The notes below the pieces were generated by a model that was not told the origin of the DNA, did not search any database, and worked only from the letters and a program-made list of their open reading frames with translations. DNA of 24,831 nucleotides, taken from assembly GCA_001001625.1 (NCBI GenBank), contig LCKU01000004.1, positions 11,070 to 35,900 on the forward strand. The letters run 5' to 3'. Below, one piece after another: positions 7,290 to 15,075 of this stretch. The position numbers were made by a program, and so were the translations under genes. The first letter of the stretch is position 1. Each line of letters opens with the position of its first letter. This DNA is from Parcubacteria group bacterium GW2011_GWA2_45_30 (GTDB taxonomy: Bacteria; Patescibacteriota; Minisyncoccia; Sungbacterales; HO2-52-23).

Positions 7290-8228
7290 ATGGCATCACT
7301 TCCATATATAGACGATTTTCTTCTGCATATACGGACAAATAACTATTCGGATGAAACACTCTATAATTATGAGCGCGATCTTAAAGTTTTTGAGGATTTC
7401 TTATCCAATGATGTTAAAACTACATTCCCAAAGATGAATCGGCGTACAATTGAACTCTATAAGGCCTATCTTGCTTCCAGAGACCGTAAAACCGCCCTGG
7501 GAGCCCATAATACCTCTAAACTCTCCGCCGGCTCCATAAATCGAGCCCTTTCCAGCTTGCGCAGGTACTTAAAATACCTAATTGATATGGAATATGAGGT
7601 TCCGGTACCCCCTGAAGCCATTAAACTGATTAAAATGCCTCATAAGCACCCCAGGGTGGCGGAGCTGGACTCCTTAGTGCATTTAATTGAATCCCCTACT
7701 GAAATTGAAAAAATAAAAGAAATCGCACTACGGAACCGCGCTATGCTGGAAACGCTGTTTTCCACCGGCATGCGTATTTCTGAATTGGTCTCGTTAAACC
7801 GGGATCAGATAGACAAATCCGGACGGATTTTCATTCGCGGCAAAGGCAAAAAAGAGAGATTCGTATATTTGACCGAGCGCGCCAAAGAGCATATAAATAA
7901 TTATTTGTTGGTGAGAAATGATGATAACCCGGCCCTCTTTATCCCCTATCGCGGGCGCAATGTCGGAACTTCCAAAGCCAGAATTTCGCCCAATTACCTG
8001 CAGATGAAAATAAAAAAATACCGCGAGCAACTCGGTATTAATGTTCCCACATCTCCGCACTCATTCCGGCATGGTTTTGCCACATATTTAGCGGAGTCAG
8101 GAGCAAATCCGGCTGCAATCCAAATTTTACTCGGACATGAGTCGTTGCAGACCACCACGCGCTATGTTCACGCCTCGGACCGCTATGCGGAAAAAACGCA
8201 TAAACAATTCCATCCGCTGAAGAAGTAA
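7290..8228 (+). CDS. Xer-type tyrosine recombinase
   Basis: Site-specific recombinase of 312 residues, the normal size for XerC/XerD. An N-terminal SAM-like core-binding domain (about 5-100) precedes the catalytic domain. All catalytic residues are present: Arg162 (STGMRISEL), Lys185 (RGKGKKER), His257 and Arg260 (PHSFRHGFAT), His283 (LLGHESL) and the nucleophile Tyr292 (TTTRYVHAS). In the chromosomal role, Xer enzymes resolve chromosome dimers at dif; many CPR genomes appear to have a single Xer protein. Two back-to-back inverted repeats with a TATAAT lie upstream, and one has the geometry of a recombination core site. No other mobile-element genes are near, so a housekeeping role is more likely than an integrase. 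There is no Shine-Dalgarno. Confidence 0.92.
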   Translation: MASLPYIDDFLLHIRTNNYSDETLYNYERDLKVFEDFLSNDVKTTFPKMNRRTIELYKAYLASRDRKTALGAHNTSKLSAGSINRALSSLRRYLKYLIDMEYEVPVPPEAIKLIKMPHKHPRVAELDSLVHLIESPTEIEKIKEIALRNRAMLETLFSTGMRISELVSLNRDQIDKSGRIFIRGKGKKERFVYLTERAKEHINNYLLVRNDDNPALFIPYRGRNVGTSKARISPNYLQMKIKKYREQLGINVPTSPHSFRHGFATYLAESGANPAAIQILLGHESLQTTTRYVHASDRYAEKTHKQFHPLKK

Positions 8229-8320
8229 AAGTGGACTCTTTTTCCGATTTTCCTTTTCCAGATACGAAATATCTTCCGCAATTTTTGAAGCGGTTATAGT
8301 TTTCATATAAAAAATTATTT

Positions 8321-9649
8321 TTACAAATAGTCCATCGGATTCAAATAACCATTTATAGGCGCAATCGGTATAATCATATTACGTCCACAGGTGCGGGAGC
8401 GGATAGTTTCAATCCTGACGGCCTGCGCGGCGAATACTCCGAAATGCAAATGCGGACCCGTAGCATATCCGGATGATCCGGAAAAACCGATCCGATCGCC
8501 CCTTTTCACCTCCTGCCCTTGCGTTACGCTGACAGCGGATAAATGCGCATATAGCGTAGAAAGATTATTCGGATGCCGTATCAAAATCCATTTGCCGTAT
8601 GATGCCCGGCGACACGCTATATCCGTATCCCCTACTGCCGTCACTGTTCCATCAGATGACGAATATACAGACGTACCTGATTCGGCGCGGATATCAATGC
8701 CGTTATGCCCTTTGCCTCCGTATCCGCCGACTGCCGCAAAAGATGTATAGCCAAAAAATTGCGTGATACAATATTTTTCCGTTTTTCGGTTATTTGTAGC
8801 ACATGTTCCAAGACGCATGCCTTCTAAAGGAAACCCAAGAGCGCCTGATCCTTTGGCCGGAAGGGATGCCGGATCAATGGTCACGCGTATTTTTTCTTCC
8901 AATTCCCGGATCTCACCCTCAAGTATTTCACGCTTGCGTTCGCTGTCCGCCAAAAGTTTAACGTATGCTTTTTCCTGATTTTTGGTTACGGTCAAAAGTT
9001 CATTTTTTTCAATGCGCAACGCCTGCTGGACTTTATTTTGCCCATGCAGAGAAGAACGGAGATCAGAAAGCTCATTTTTCTTCATCTCCTCTGACTTTCT
9101 TTTTTCTCCAAGCTCCTCACGCAATTTATGCAGGGCATCAAGCGACGAAACCATGCGGCCCTCCACCATGGTCATGTGATCAATATCCCGGAAAAAATCC
9201 GAAAGAAACGGATAGCGTAAAAATGCAAACACTAACGGCTCCTGATTTCTCTCAAAAAAATCCTGAATTAACGAGGCCAGACCGCCGCGCAGTTTTTTTA
9301 TCTCAAATTCACGCATGTGTATTTCAAGCGCCAATTTTTCTATTTCAAGTTCAGTTTTTTGGATTTTTTTCTCGGTAAGCGCGATATCCGTACGAAGTTT
9401 GGCAACTGTTCTATCTAAACGGGTAATTTCGCCCTTTAGCGTTTTACCCTGTTCCTGTCGCGTCTCAACCTCTTTACGAAACGCCACCGCCTCCGTCTCG
9501 AGTTTTTTAATCTCTTCGCTACGCGCTTCAATCTGGTTTTTTAGATCATCAAGGATTTGCGCCTGCAAGTTTTGTCCGGGAAATAAAGCCAAAAACGCGA
9601 TTACAAAAATAATCGCGCTTATCAAAATTTTGGGTGTAATTCGCCGCAT
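8321..9649 (-). CDS. Coiled-coil M23 (LytM/EnvC-like) peptidoglycan endopeptidase
   Basis: Cuts, or activates cutting of, peptidoglycan cross-links outside the membrane. A signal peptide or anchor (about 9-24: LISAIIFVIAFLALF) is followed by long coiled coils (about 33-125 and 170-258) and a C-terminal M23 domain. The zinc ligands are present: His316 and Asp320 in KGHNGID, His370 in LYAHLS, and His401/His403 in GPHLHFG, so the enzyme should be catalytically active (numbers count from a GTG one codon upstream). Two cysteine pairs, including C284/C295, may form disulfides. The layout is that of EnvC/PcsB-type division hydrolases. It is last in the murD-ftsW-murG-gltX row, 15 bp after gltX, which fits a role in division. 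The ATG at 9649 is chosen over the adjacent GTG. Confidence 0.9.
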   Translation of the reverse strand: MRRITPKILISAIIFVIAFLALFPGQNLQAQILDDLKNQIEARSEEIKKLETEAVAFRKEVETRQEQGKTLKGEITRLDRTVAKLRTDIALTEKKIQKTELEIEKLALEIHMREFEIKKLRGGLASLIQDFFERNQEPLVFAFLRYPFLSDFFRDIDHMTMVEGRMVSSLDALHKLREELGEKRKSEEMKKNELSDLRSSLHGQNKVQQALRIEKNELLTVTKNQEKAYVKLLADSERKREILEGEIRELEEKIRVTIDPASLPAKGSGALGFPLEGMRLGTCATNNRKTEKYCITQFFGYTSFAAVGGYGGKGHNGIDIRAESGTSVYSSSDGTVTAVGDTDIACRRASYGKWILIRHPNNLSTLYAHLSAVSVTQGQEVKRGDRIGFSGSSGYATGPHLHFGVFAAQAVRIETIRSRTCGRNMIIPIAPINGYLNPMDYL

Positions 9650-9664
9650 CACAACTAAATTATA

Positions 9665-11122
9665 TCACATTTTTTTCTGTTTTGCAGCAGCTATTCGTCG
9701 GAGTGATTCCTCAATTCCCAAAATCTCCATGATTTCAAAAGGGCCGGGGGACGCTTTTTTGCCGGTTAAAGCCACCCGTAAAGGCCAAAGAATTCGTCCC
9801 TTATCCCCTTCCCCGATTTCTTTCAAAAATGCCTCTTCGATTTTTTCTTTGGAAATTGGAGTTTGAAAATTGGAAATTATTTTTTCGGCTGCTTCCAACG
9901 ATGCAATCAACTCCGTATCACTCATATTTTTCCAGCACAGTAATTCCTTGTCGTATTCGGGCGCCCAGAAAAAGTACTCCGTCCTCTCCCCTATTTCAGC
10001 GAGTTTCTTCAGCCGTGGCTGCTCCAATTTAATTATTTTTTCCAAATAATCATTTTGAATTTTGATTTTTGAATTTTGATTTTGCAAAAAATCGGCCAAA
10101 AACGGTTGACAAAGTTCCAATAGTTCTTTGGCCGATTTTTTACGTATATATTCCCCATTCATCCAATCCAACTTTGTTATATCAAAAATTGCCCCAGATT
10201 TTTGCACTTTTTCCAGAGAAAATTCTTTTATTAATTCTTTCTTGGAAAAAAATTCGCGGTCATTTCCCGAATTCCATCCCAGAAGTGCCAAAAAATTAAA
10301 TAACGCCTCCGGAAGATAACCTGCCGCGCGATACTCGTTGACTGACGCTGGGCCATGGCGTTTTGATAGTTTTGAGCGATCAGAGCCCAAAATAAGAGGA
10401 AGATGCGCATATTGCGGAATTTTGAATCCGAGTGCCTCAATCAGCAATAACTGTTTTGGGGTATTTGAAATATGGTCCTCTCCCCGGATTACATGCGAAA
10501 TTTCCATGGTCTCGTCGTCAATAATCACCGCAAAGTTATAAAGCGGCACGTCAACGCGCTTGGCAATGGAAAAATCTCCTAATAAGTCGGAATCAAAGGA
10601 GACATCTCCGCGGATTAAATCTTGAAACTCGATTTTTCGCCCAGACGGAGTTTTAAAACGTATAATATAATCGGACTTGGCTTGGGTAAACATGGCGGCC
10701 TCGGCCGGATCGAGCGTCCGATATTCGCACAAGTGGATCGGCGGATGCTTGGCGGCCAACAATTTTTCCTTTTCCTCCTCAAGCTCTTTTTTGGAATGAA
10801 AACAATAAAATGCACGCCTTTCATCCAAAAGTTTTTGAATATATTTTTTATAGATTTTTATCCTTTCACTCTGGCGATACGGACCATGGGGTCCGCTGCA
10901 TTCCGGCGACTCATCCGCTTCAATCCCTAACCACCTTAATCCCTCAAAAATATCCTCCTCATATTTTTTGTCCGAACGCTCAAGATCCGTATCCTCAATT
11001 CGCAATATAAACTTTCCGTCGTGATGCCGCGCAAAAAGATAATTAAAAAGAGCAGTGCGGGCTGTACCTACGTGAAGAGGTCCCGTTGGACTGGGTGCGA
11101 TACGAACACGAATGTTTGACAT
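9665..11122 (-). CDS. gltX: Glutamyl-tRNA synthetase
   Basis: Class I synthetase that charges tRNA-Glu, and in organisms with GatCAB also tRNA-Gln. It has 485 residues. The signature PSPTGPLHVGT (11-20, HIGH-type) and KLSKRHG (251-257, KMSKS-type) are intact, as are ILRIEDTD and the VIRGEDHISNTP block. Two low-complexity stretches in the C-terminal anticodon-binding half, FLQNQNSKIKIQN (about 345-357) and SNFQTPISKEK (about 417-427), are encoded by AT-rich microrepeats and look like in-frame insertions. Nothing catalytic is affected. The gene lies 23 bp after murG and 15 bp before the M23 gene, so it is probably co-transcribed with the cell-wall genes. Confidence 0.96.
   Translation of the reverse strand: MSNIRVRIAPSPTGPLHVGTARTALFNYLFARHHDGKFILRIEDTDLERSDKKYEEDIFEGLRWLGIEADESPECSGPHGPYRQSERIKIYKKYIQKLLDERRAFYCFHSKKELEEEKEKLLAAKHPPIHLCEYRTLDPAEAAMFTQAKSDYIIRFKTPSGRKIEFQDLIRGDVSFDSDLLGDFSIAKRVDVPLYNFAVIIDDETMEISHVIRGEDHISNTPKQLLLIEALGFKIPQYAHLPLILGSDRSKLSKRHGPASVNEYRAAGYLPEALFNFLALLGWNSGNDREFFSKKELIKEFSLEKVQKSGAIFDITKLDWMNGEYIRKKSAKELLELCQPFLADFLQNQNSKIKIQNDYLEKIIKLEQPRLKKLAEIGERTEYFFWAPEYDKELLCWKNMSDTELIASLEAAEKIISNFQTPISKEKIEEAFLKEIGEGDKGRILWPLRVALTGKKASPGPFEIMEILGIEESLRRIAAAKQKKM
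9851..9879. repeat. In-frame microrepeat 2 in gltX
   Basis: The run GGAAATTGGAGTTTGAAAAT followed by TGGAAATTA has three GGAAATTG/GAAAATTGG-type units. It is translated as the SNFQTPIS segment. The same kind of unit (TTCCAAATTCCAAATTTTT) appears between aspS and the histidine kinase at 23911-23929. Confidence 0.65.
10052..10084. repeat. In-frame microrepeat 1 in gltX
   Basis: Two near-identical copies of TTTGAATTTTGATTTT lie head to tail. They are translated as QNQNSKIKIQN in the C-terminal domain of glutamyl-tRNA synthetase, in a place that tolerates length variation. Confidence 0.75.
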
Positions 11123-11145
11123 GAAATAGGGTATATAAAAAGGGT

Positions 11146-12327
11146 TTATTTTGGTTTTGGTGCGGTTGGCGCAGGAATATTTTCCGGCGGCGGTAAAACG
11201 TCATGCATTCCCAACTTCAAAATTTCGCGCGCAATGAGTTCGGCTGCGTCAATGCGCGCGAATTTCTGCGCCGCCTCTTTCATCTTTTTCATGTGCTCAG
11301 CATCCCCGAGCACTTTTTTAATTTCAGCAAGCAGAATGTGCGGTGATAAATTGGTTTCTTCAATGACAATTGCCGCGCCGGTGGCCGCATAATCATAGGC
11401 GTTTTTACGCTGGTGATCCTGGGCCGCATTAGCCAAAGGTATAAGAATTGACGGCTTGCCCCAGGCGGCAATTTCGTAAATGGTGGATGCCCCGGCGCGC
11501 GCAATAATCAAATCCGAAGCGGTATAAAATTCCCGCAGTTTCCCTTCATCCAAAAAACCAAAAGCATGATAATGTTCTCTATGCCCGAATTCCAAAATAA
11601 CCTGTGATTCTTGTTTAATGGCCTCAAGATTGGCAGTGCCGGTTTGATGCACCACTTCGTATTCGGAAGCCAGCTCTTTTAATACATCGGTAACGGCGTC
11701 ATTTATTTTTTCGGATCCTTGAGATGCCCCAATAATTCCAACCACCGGCAGATTAGAGTAAATATTCAGAATCTCCTTGGATTCTGCAAGATTTCCGCCC
11801 AGAAGCCGTTTGCGGATAGGCACTCCGACCAGGGCAGTTTTCTCTTTTGGAAAGAAAGAGGCGGCATGGGGAAAAGCAATGCCAATGCGTTTGGCAATCC
11901 GCGCCGTGTGCAAACTGACTTTCCCCGGTATGGCATCGGATTCATGCATGATGATAGGAATTCGAAATAGTTTTGCGGCAAAAATAGCCGGGAAAGCCCC
12001 GTATCCGCCTTTAGAAAAAATAATATCCGGCAGGATAAGATACATATTCCAGACGGCTTGCAAGACCCCGATAACGACATTGAATATATCTAAAAAATTA
12101 GCAAACGAAAAATACCTGCGCCATTTGCCGCATCTTACTTTTACCGGCAAAACACCTTCTTGCCGCAGCGTATTCATAAAGTCGGTTCCGAAATCATCCG
12201 GTCCGAGGTAAAAAAATTCCAGATTGAGAATCCGCTCCTCTTCGGCAATGTGCTGGATTTCCCGAAGTACCGCGATAATCGGATAAAGATGCCCGCCGGA
12301 ACCCCCGCCGGTAAATAAAATCCTCAT
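11146..12327 (-). CDS. murG: UDP-GlcNAc:lipid-linked MurNAc-pentapeptide GlcNAc transferase
   Basis: Converts lipid I to lipid II at the inner face of the membrane. It is a GT-B glycosyltransferase of 393 residues. The N-terminal glycine loop FTGGGSGGHLYP (5-16), HESDAIPGK, VGIIGASQGSEKIN, and the donor-binding stretch ARAGASTIYEIAAWGKP followed by QDHQRKNA are all present. A proline-rich tail (PPPENIPAPTAPKPK) is an addition to the normal C-terminus. The next gene upstream on the same strand is ftsW, but a 131-bp palindromic element lies between them, so murG may also be transcribed separately. Confidence 0.96.
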   Translation of the reverse strand: MRILFTGGGSGGHLYPIIAVLREIQHIAEEERILNLEFFYLGPDDFGTDFMNTLRQEGVLPVKVRCGKWRRYFSFANFLDIFNVVIGVLQAVWNMYLILPDIIFSKGGYGAFPAIFAAKLFRIPIIMHESDAIPGKVSLHTARIAKRIGIAFPHAASFFPKEKTALVGVPIRKRLLGGNLAESKEILNIYSNLPVVGIIGASQGSEKINDAVTDVLKELASEYEVVHQTGTANLEAIKQESQVILEFGHREHYHAFGFLDEGKLREFYTASDLIIARAGASTIYEIAAWGKPSILIPLANAAQDHQRKNAYDYAATGAAIVIEETNLSPHILLAEIKKVLGDAEHMKKMKEAAQKFARIDAAELIAREILKLGMHDVLPPPENIPAPTAPKPK

Positions 12328-12354
12328 ATATTTTAATAAATGCTTAAAGCGAGC

Positions 12355-12485
12355 GTATCACTATTTTGAAACAATGGGAGGACGAAGTTGCTTGGTTTCT
12401 CCGACATTGCGTCGGAGAAAACTTCGTCCGACCCTTAGTGGGGCGGCCGCAGGAGCCGCCGAATCGTGTTTCAAAACAGTGATAC
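12355..12485. repeat. 131-bp nested palindromic element B (MITE-like or structured RNA)
   Basis: Terminal inverted repeats of 18 bp with one mismatch (12355-12372 and 12468-12485) contain CACTATTTTG. Inside: GGACGAAGTT (12380-12389) with AACTTCGTCC (12420-12429), TTTCTCCGAC (12396-12405) with GTCGGAGAAA (12411-12420) around ATTGC, and GGCGGC (12442-12447) with GCCGCC (12455-12460). It fills nearly the entire ftsW-murG gap. The CACTATTTT at the ends is shared with element A. It could be a mobile repeat or an RNA structure within the operon transcript. Confidence 0.65.
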
Positions 12486-12489
12486 CGAG

Positions 12490-13593
12490 TCAAATATGTT
12501 TCGCTATATTCAATAATACTCCAATTTGAGTTAATGTCACGACCAGTGAGGTTCCGCCATAACTTACAAAAGGAAGCGGAATGCCGGTTAATGGCAGAAG
12601 GCCGGAAATCGCCGCCATATTAATAAAGGCCTGTACGGTAATTCCCATGGTGATTCCGGCCGCCAGCAACCGGCCGAAAAGATCGGGCGCTCTATACGCG
12701 ATTGCGAAACCGCGCCACAAAAAAAAGCCGAAAAGTCCTATAAAAACAACAACGCCCAAAAATCCCGTTTCTTCGGCGAAAATCGCAAAAATTGAGTCGC
12801 CCATGGGTTCGGGAAGATATTGATATTTTTGCAAACTCATTCCCAATCCCCTGCCCCAAAATCCTCCAGATCCAATGGCAATAAAGGCCTGATTAATCTG
12901 ATATCCTATGCCTTGCGGATCTGCGGCCGGATTCAAAAACGTTGTAATCCGGTCTAGGCGATACGGGGCAAGTTGCACAATAAAATAAAACATAACCAGT
13001 CCGAAAAGGAACAAAGTGATAATCTGCGAAGTTTTTCCCCCGCCTAAAAAATAAAGCATGCCGGCTGATATCGCAATAACGCCCAGCGTTCCGATGTCCG
13101 GCTGCATCAGGAGAAAAATTCCAACGACCGAAAGCATAAGCGTAAAAGGGATCATGCCGCGTGAAATACTTTTAACCTCGTCCTTGCGCGCGGCCAGCCA
13201 ACCGGCAAGATATACCAAAAATGAAAATTTTAGGATCTCCGATGGTTGAAAACTTAAAGGGCCTATGGAAATCCATCGTTTTGCTCCGCCGAAAGAATAA
13301 CTCAACTCTGGAATAAAAAGAAAAACGAGCAAGGCCAGCGACAAAAGCATTAAAGGAATTGCTAATCTTTTCCATAACCGATAGGAAATGCGCGAGGCGG
13401 CAAGCAGTCCAATGGCGCCCCCGACCCCTCCAAGCAAGAGCTGGCGCAAAACATAATATCCGCTCAAACCGAACGATTTTTGCGATAGCACCATGGAAGC
13501 GGAAGCCAGAGTCAAAAGGCCTCCCAAAAAAAGGGCCAGGGTTGTATAAAATAAAGATTTGTCTAAAGTGTGAGCCCCGTTAGAGAAAAACAT
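12490..13593 (-). CDS. ftsW: FtsW/RodA-family SEDS peptidoglycan glycosyltransferase
   Basis: Polytopic SEDS protein that polymerises lipid II, with FtsW acting at the division septum. It has 367 residues with about ten membrane segments. SEDS landmarks: GAKRWISIGPLSFQPSE, LPEPMGDSIFAIFAEE and PLPFVSYGGTSL near the C-terminus. Its place between murD and murG favours FtsW over RodA, since this is the order of the dcw cluster. It starts 28 bp after the murD stop. The usual dcw neighbours murC, ftsQ and ftsA are not in this window. Confidence 0.93.
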   Translation of the reverse strand: MFFSNGAHTLDKSLFYTTLALFLGGLLTLASASMVLSQKSFGLSGYYVLRQLLLGGVGGAIGLLAASRISYRLWKRLAIPLMLLSLALLVFLFIPELSYSFGGAKRWISIGPLSFQPSEILKFSFLVYLAGWLAARKDEVKSISRGMIPFTLMLSVVGIFLLMQPDIGTLGVIAISAGMLYFLGGGKTSQIITLFLFGLVMFYFIVQLAPYRLDRITTFLNPAADPQGIGYQINQAFIAIGSGGFWGRGLGMSLQKYQYLPEPMGDSIFAIFAEETGFLGVVVFIGLFGFFLWRGFAIAYRAPDLFGRLLAAGITMGITVQAFINMAAISGLLPLTGIPLPFVSYGGTSLVVTLTQIGVLLNIAKHI

Positions 13594-13621
13594 TGGATGT
13601 GTCTAGAAATAAAAAATTGTA

Positions 13622-15019
13622 TTATTGCATTTTTTTAACCTCTTCTACAAATTGTCTTCCTCTATCAAACTCATTCAAAAAAAGTCCAAAACTTGCCGCA
13701 CCCGGAGAAAGCAATATCCAGTCCCGATTTTTTGCTGATAGATATGCAGATTTTACTGCATCATGCATGGTTTTTACTTCTTTTATAATTATTTCCCGAG
13801 TGGCTTGATTGTGCTCAAGCAACAATATTTTCTTTAATTTTTCGGTCGCATCTCCGGGAAGTAAAATCAGCGTATCAACTTTATACAAAATCTCTTTGGC
13901 TAAAACAGAGAAGTCCAGTTTTTTATCAGACCCTCCGGCGATAAGAATGATACGTTCAGCCGGCTTTTTCAAAGCATGAAACCGCCTAAGCGCCGCGACT
14001 GTGGCGTCCGGGATTGTAGCGGTTGTATCATTTATAAAATGCACTCCTCTTATAGTTCCAATTTTTTCCTGCCGTCCCGGGAGGCCGCGGAAACCTTTTA
14101 AAATTTTAAGCATCCTGCGCAATGGAACACCCAGGTGCGTTCCAACGGCCACGGCCAAGGCGACGATTTGACGATAATGAACTCCGATATTCTTATCAAC
14201 AATTGCGCGAAACTTGTTTGGCAGTTTTACCGAACGAATGCGGGAATTTATACCATGCGTCATTTTTCGCACCCCTAGGTCAGCGGAATTAACAAATGCA
14301 TAATCTTCCGGTGTTTGATACCGCACAATTGAGCGTTTGGCCGCGATATATTCCCTGAAGTTTTTATGCCAATTTAAATGATCACGATAGATATTGGTTA
14401 CAACTGCGATCTGCGGACTTTTATGTTCGGAAGCAAGATCTTCAAGCTGAAAACTTGATAGTTCAAGCACGACCAGATCATTTTTCTTAAGCAGCGGCAG
14501 ATATCCGAGAGGCGATTTTCCGATATTTCCGCTTAAAAAAACGCGTTTATATTGAATATTCTGCGTTTGTTCTCGTTTAGTCCGCGTTAGTCCGCGCTTT
14601 TGAAGAAATTTCCAAATAAGATAGGCGGCAGTTGATTTCCCTCGGGTGCCGGTGATTCCGATAACCGGCGCGGGACAGAAACGTAAAAATATCCCGATAT
14701 CGGTAAGTATCGGGATTCCAAGACCTTTGGCATAGCGAAGATAGAGTGAATGCGGCGGAACCCCGGGATTTTTTAAGACAAAATCCGTTATCTTAAAATC
14801 CGATTTGCGATGCCCGCCTAAAACGTAGTGAATACCGCGGTATTTGCGCAACTGCCGGATTGATTTTTTAAGAACCCAGCGTGAACGCAGGTCGGTTACC
14901 GTTATTTTTACGCCGTTACGCCATAAAAACTTTACCGCCTCCAATCCACCGCCCTGAATTCCTAAACCCATTACCAAAACTTTTTTGCCAGAGAAATTTA
15001 ATGCCACGCTCTTATTCAT
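13622..15019 (-). CDS. murD: UDP-MurNAc-L-alanine:D-glutamate ligase
   Basis: Adds D-glutamate to UDP-MurNAc-L-Ala with ATP, in the cytoplasm. About 465 residues. The Rossmann N-terminus (VLVMGLGIQGGG), the P-loop GITGTRGKSTAA (Arg where most Mur ligases have Asn), LELSSFQLE, VVTNIYRDHLNWH, FINDTTATIPDAT and the C-terminal LSPGAASFGLF identify MurD. Residues around 143-159 (LTRTKREQTQNIQY) are encoded by a repeat and look like an in-frame insertion between the P-loop helix and the next strand. The ATG at 15019 is preferred to the TTG just before it. It is the first gene of the murD-ftsW-murG-gltX-M23 row and follows a possible terminator. Confidence 0.95.
   Translation of the reverse strand: MNKSVALNFSGKKVLVMGLGIQGGGLEAVKFLWRNGVKITVTDLRSRWVLKKSIRQLRKYRGIHYVLGGHRKSDFKITDFVLKNPGVPPHSLYLRYAKGLGIPILTDIGIFLRFCPAPVIGITGTRGKSTAAYLIWKFLQKRGLTRTKREQTQNIQYKRVFLSGNIGKSPLGYLPLLKKNDLVVLELSSFQLEDLASEHKSPQIAVVTNIYRDHLNWHKNFREYIAAKRSIVRYQTPEDYAFVNSADLGVRKMTHGINSRIRSVKLPNKFRAIVDKNIGVHYRQIVALAVAVGTHLGVPLRRMLKILKGFRGLPGRQEKIGTIRGVHFINDTTATIPDATVAALRRFHALKKPAERIILIAGGSDKKLDFSVLAKEILYKVDTLILLPGDATEKLKKILLLEHNQATREIIIKEVKTMHDAVKSAYLSAKNRDWILLSPGAASFGLFLNEFDRGRQFVEEVKKMQ
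14561..14596. repeat. In-frame microrepeat in murD
   Basis: Includes two copies of TTAGTCCGCG (14577-14586 and 14587-14596), preceded by a diverged CTGCGTTTGTTCTCG. It is translated as the LTRTKREQTQ stretch of MurD, between the ATP-binding loop and the SGNIGKSP segment, where ordinary MurD proteins have a short connection. Confidence 0.7.
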
Positions 15020-15020
15020 C

Positions 15021-15061
15021 AAAAAAATTTCTAAATTAAATCTGGCCGAGGAAACCAGATT
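15021..15061 (-). terminator. Possible terminator between the D-aminoacylase gene and murD
   Basis: On the minus strand AATCTGG (15061-15055) pairs with CCAGATT (15045-15039) around a 9-nt loop, followed by T-rich sequence ending in seven T (15028-15022). It sits 15 bp after the D-aminoacylase stop and directly ahead of murD. The T run is separated from the stem by about ten bases, so termination may be partial. Confidence 0.45.
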
Positions 15062-15075
15062 AATATATTGTCTTA

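Noticed and set aside
7290..8228. The recombinase as an integrase of a mobile element
   Set aside because: No tRNA attachment site, excisionase or phage genes are nearby and its length and motifs are those of housekeeping Xer proteins.
8391..9866. Several long open frames antisense to the M23 and gltX genes
   Set aside because: They overlap strongly supported genes on the other strand and show no recognisable domains; serine/phenylalanine-rich translations are typical of antisense shadows.
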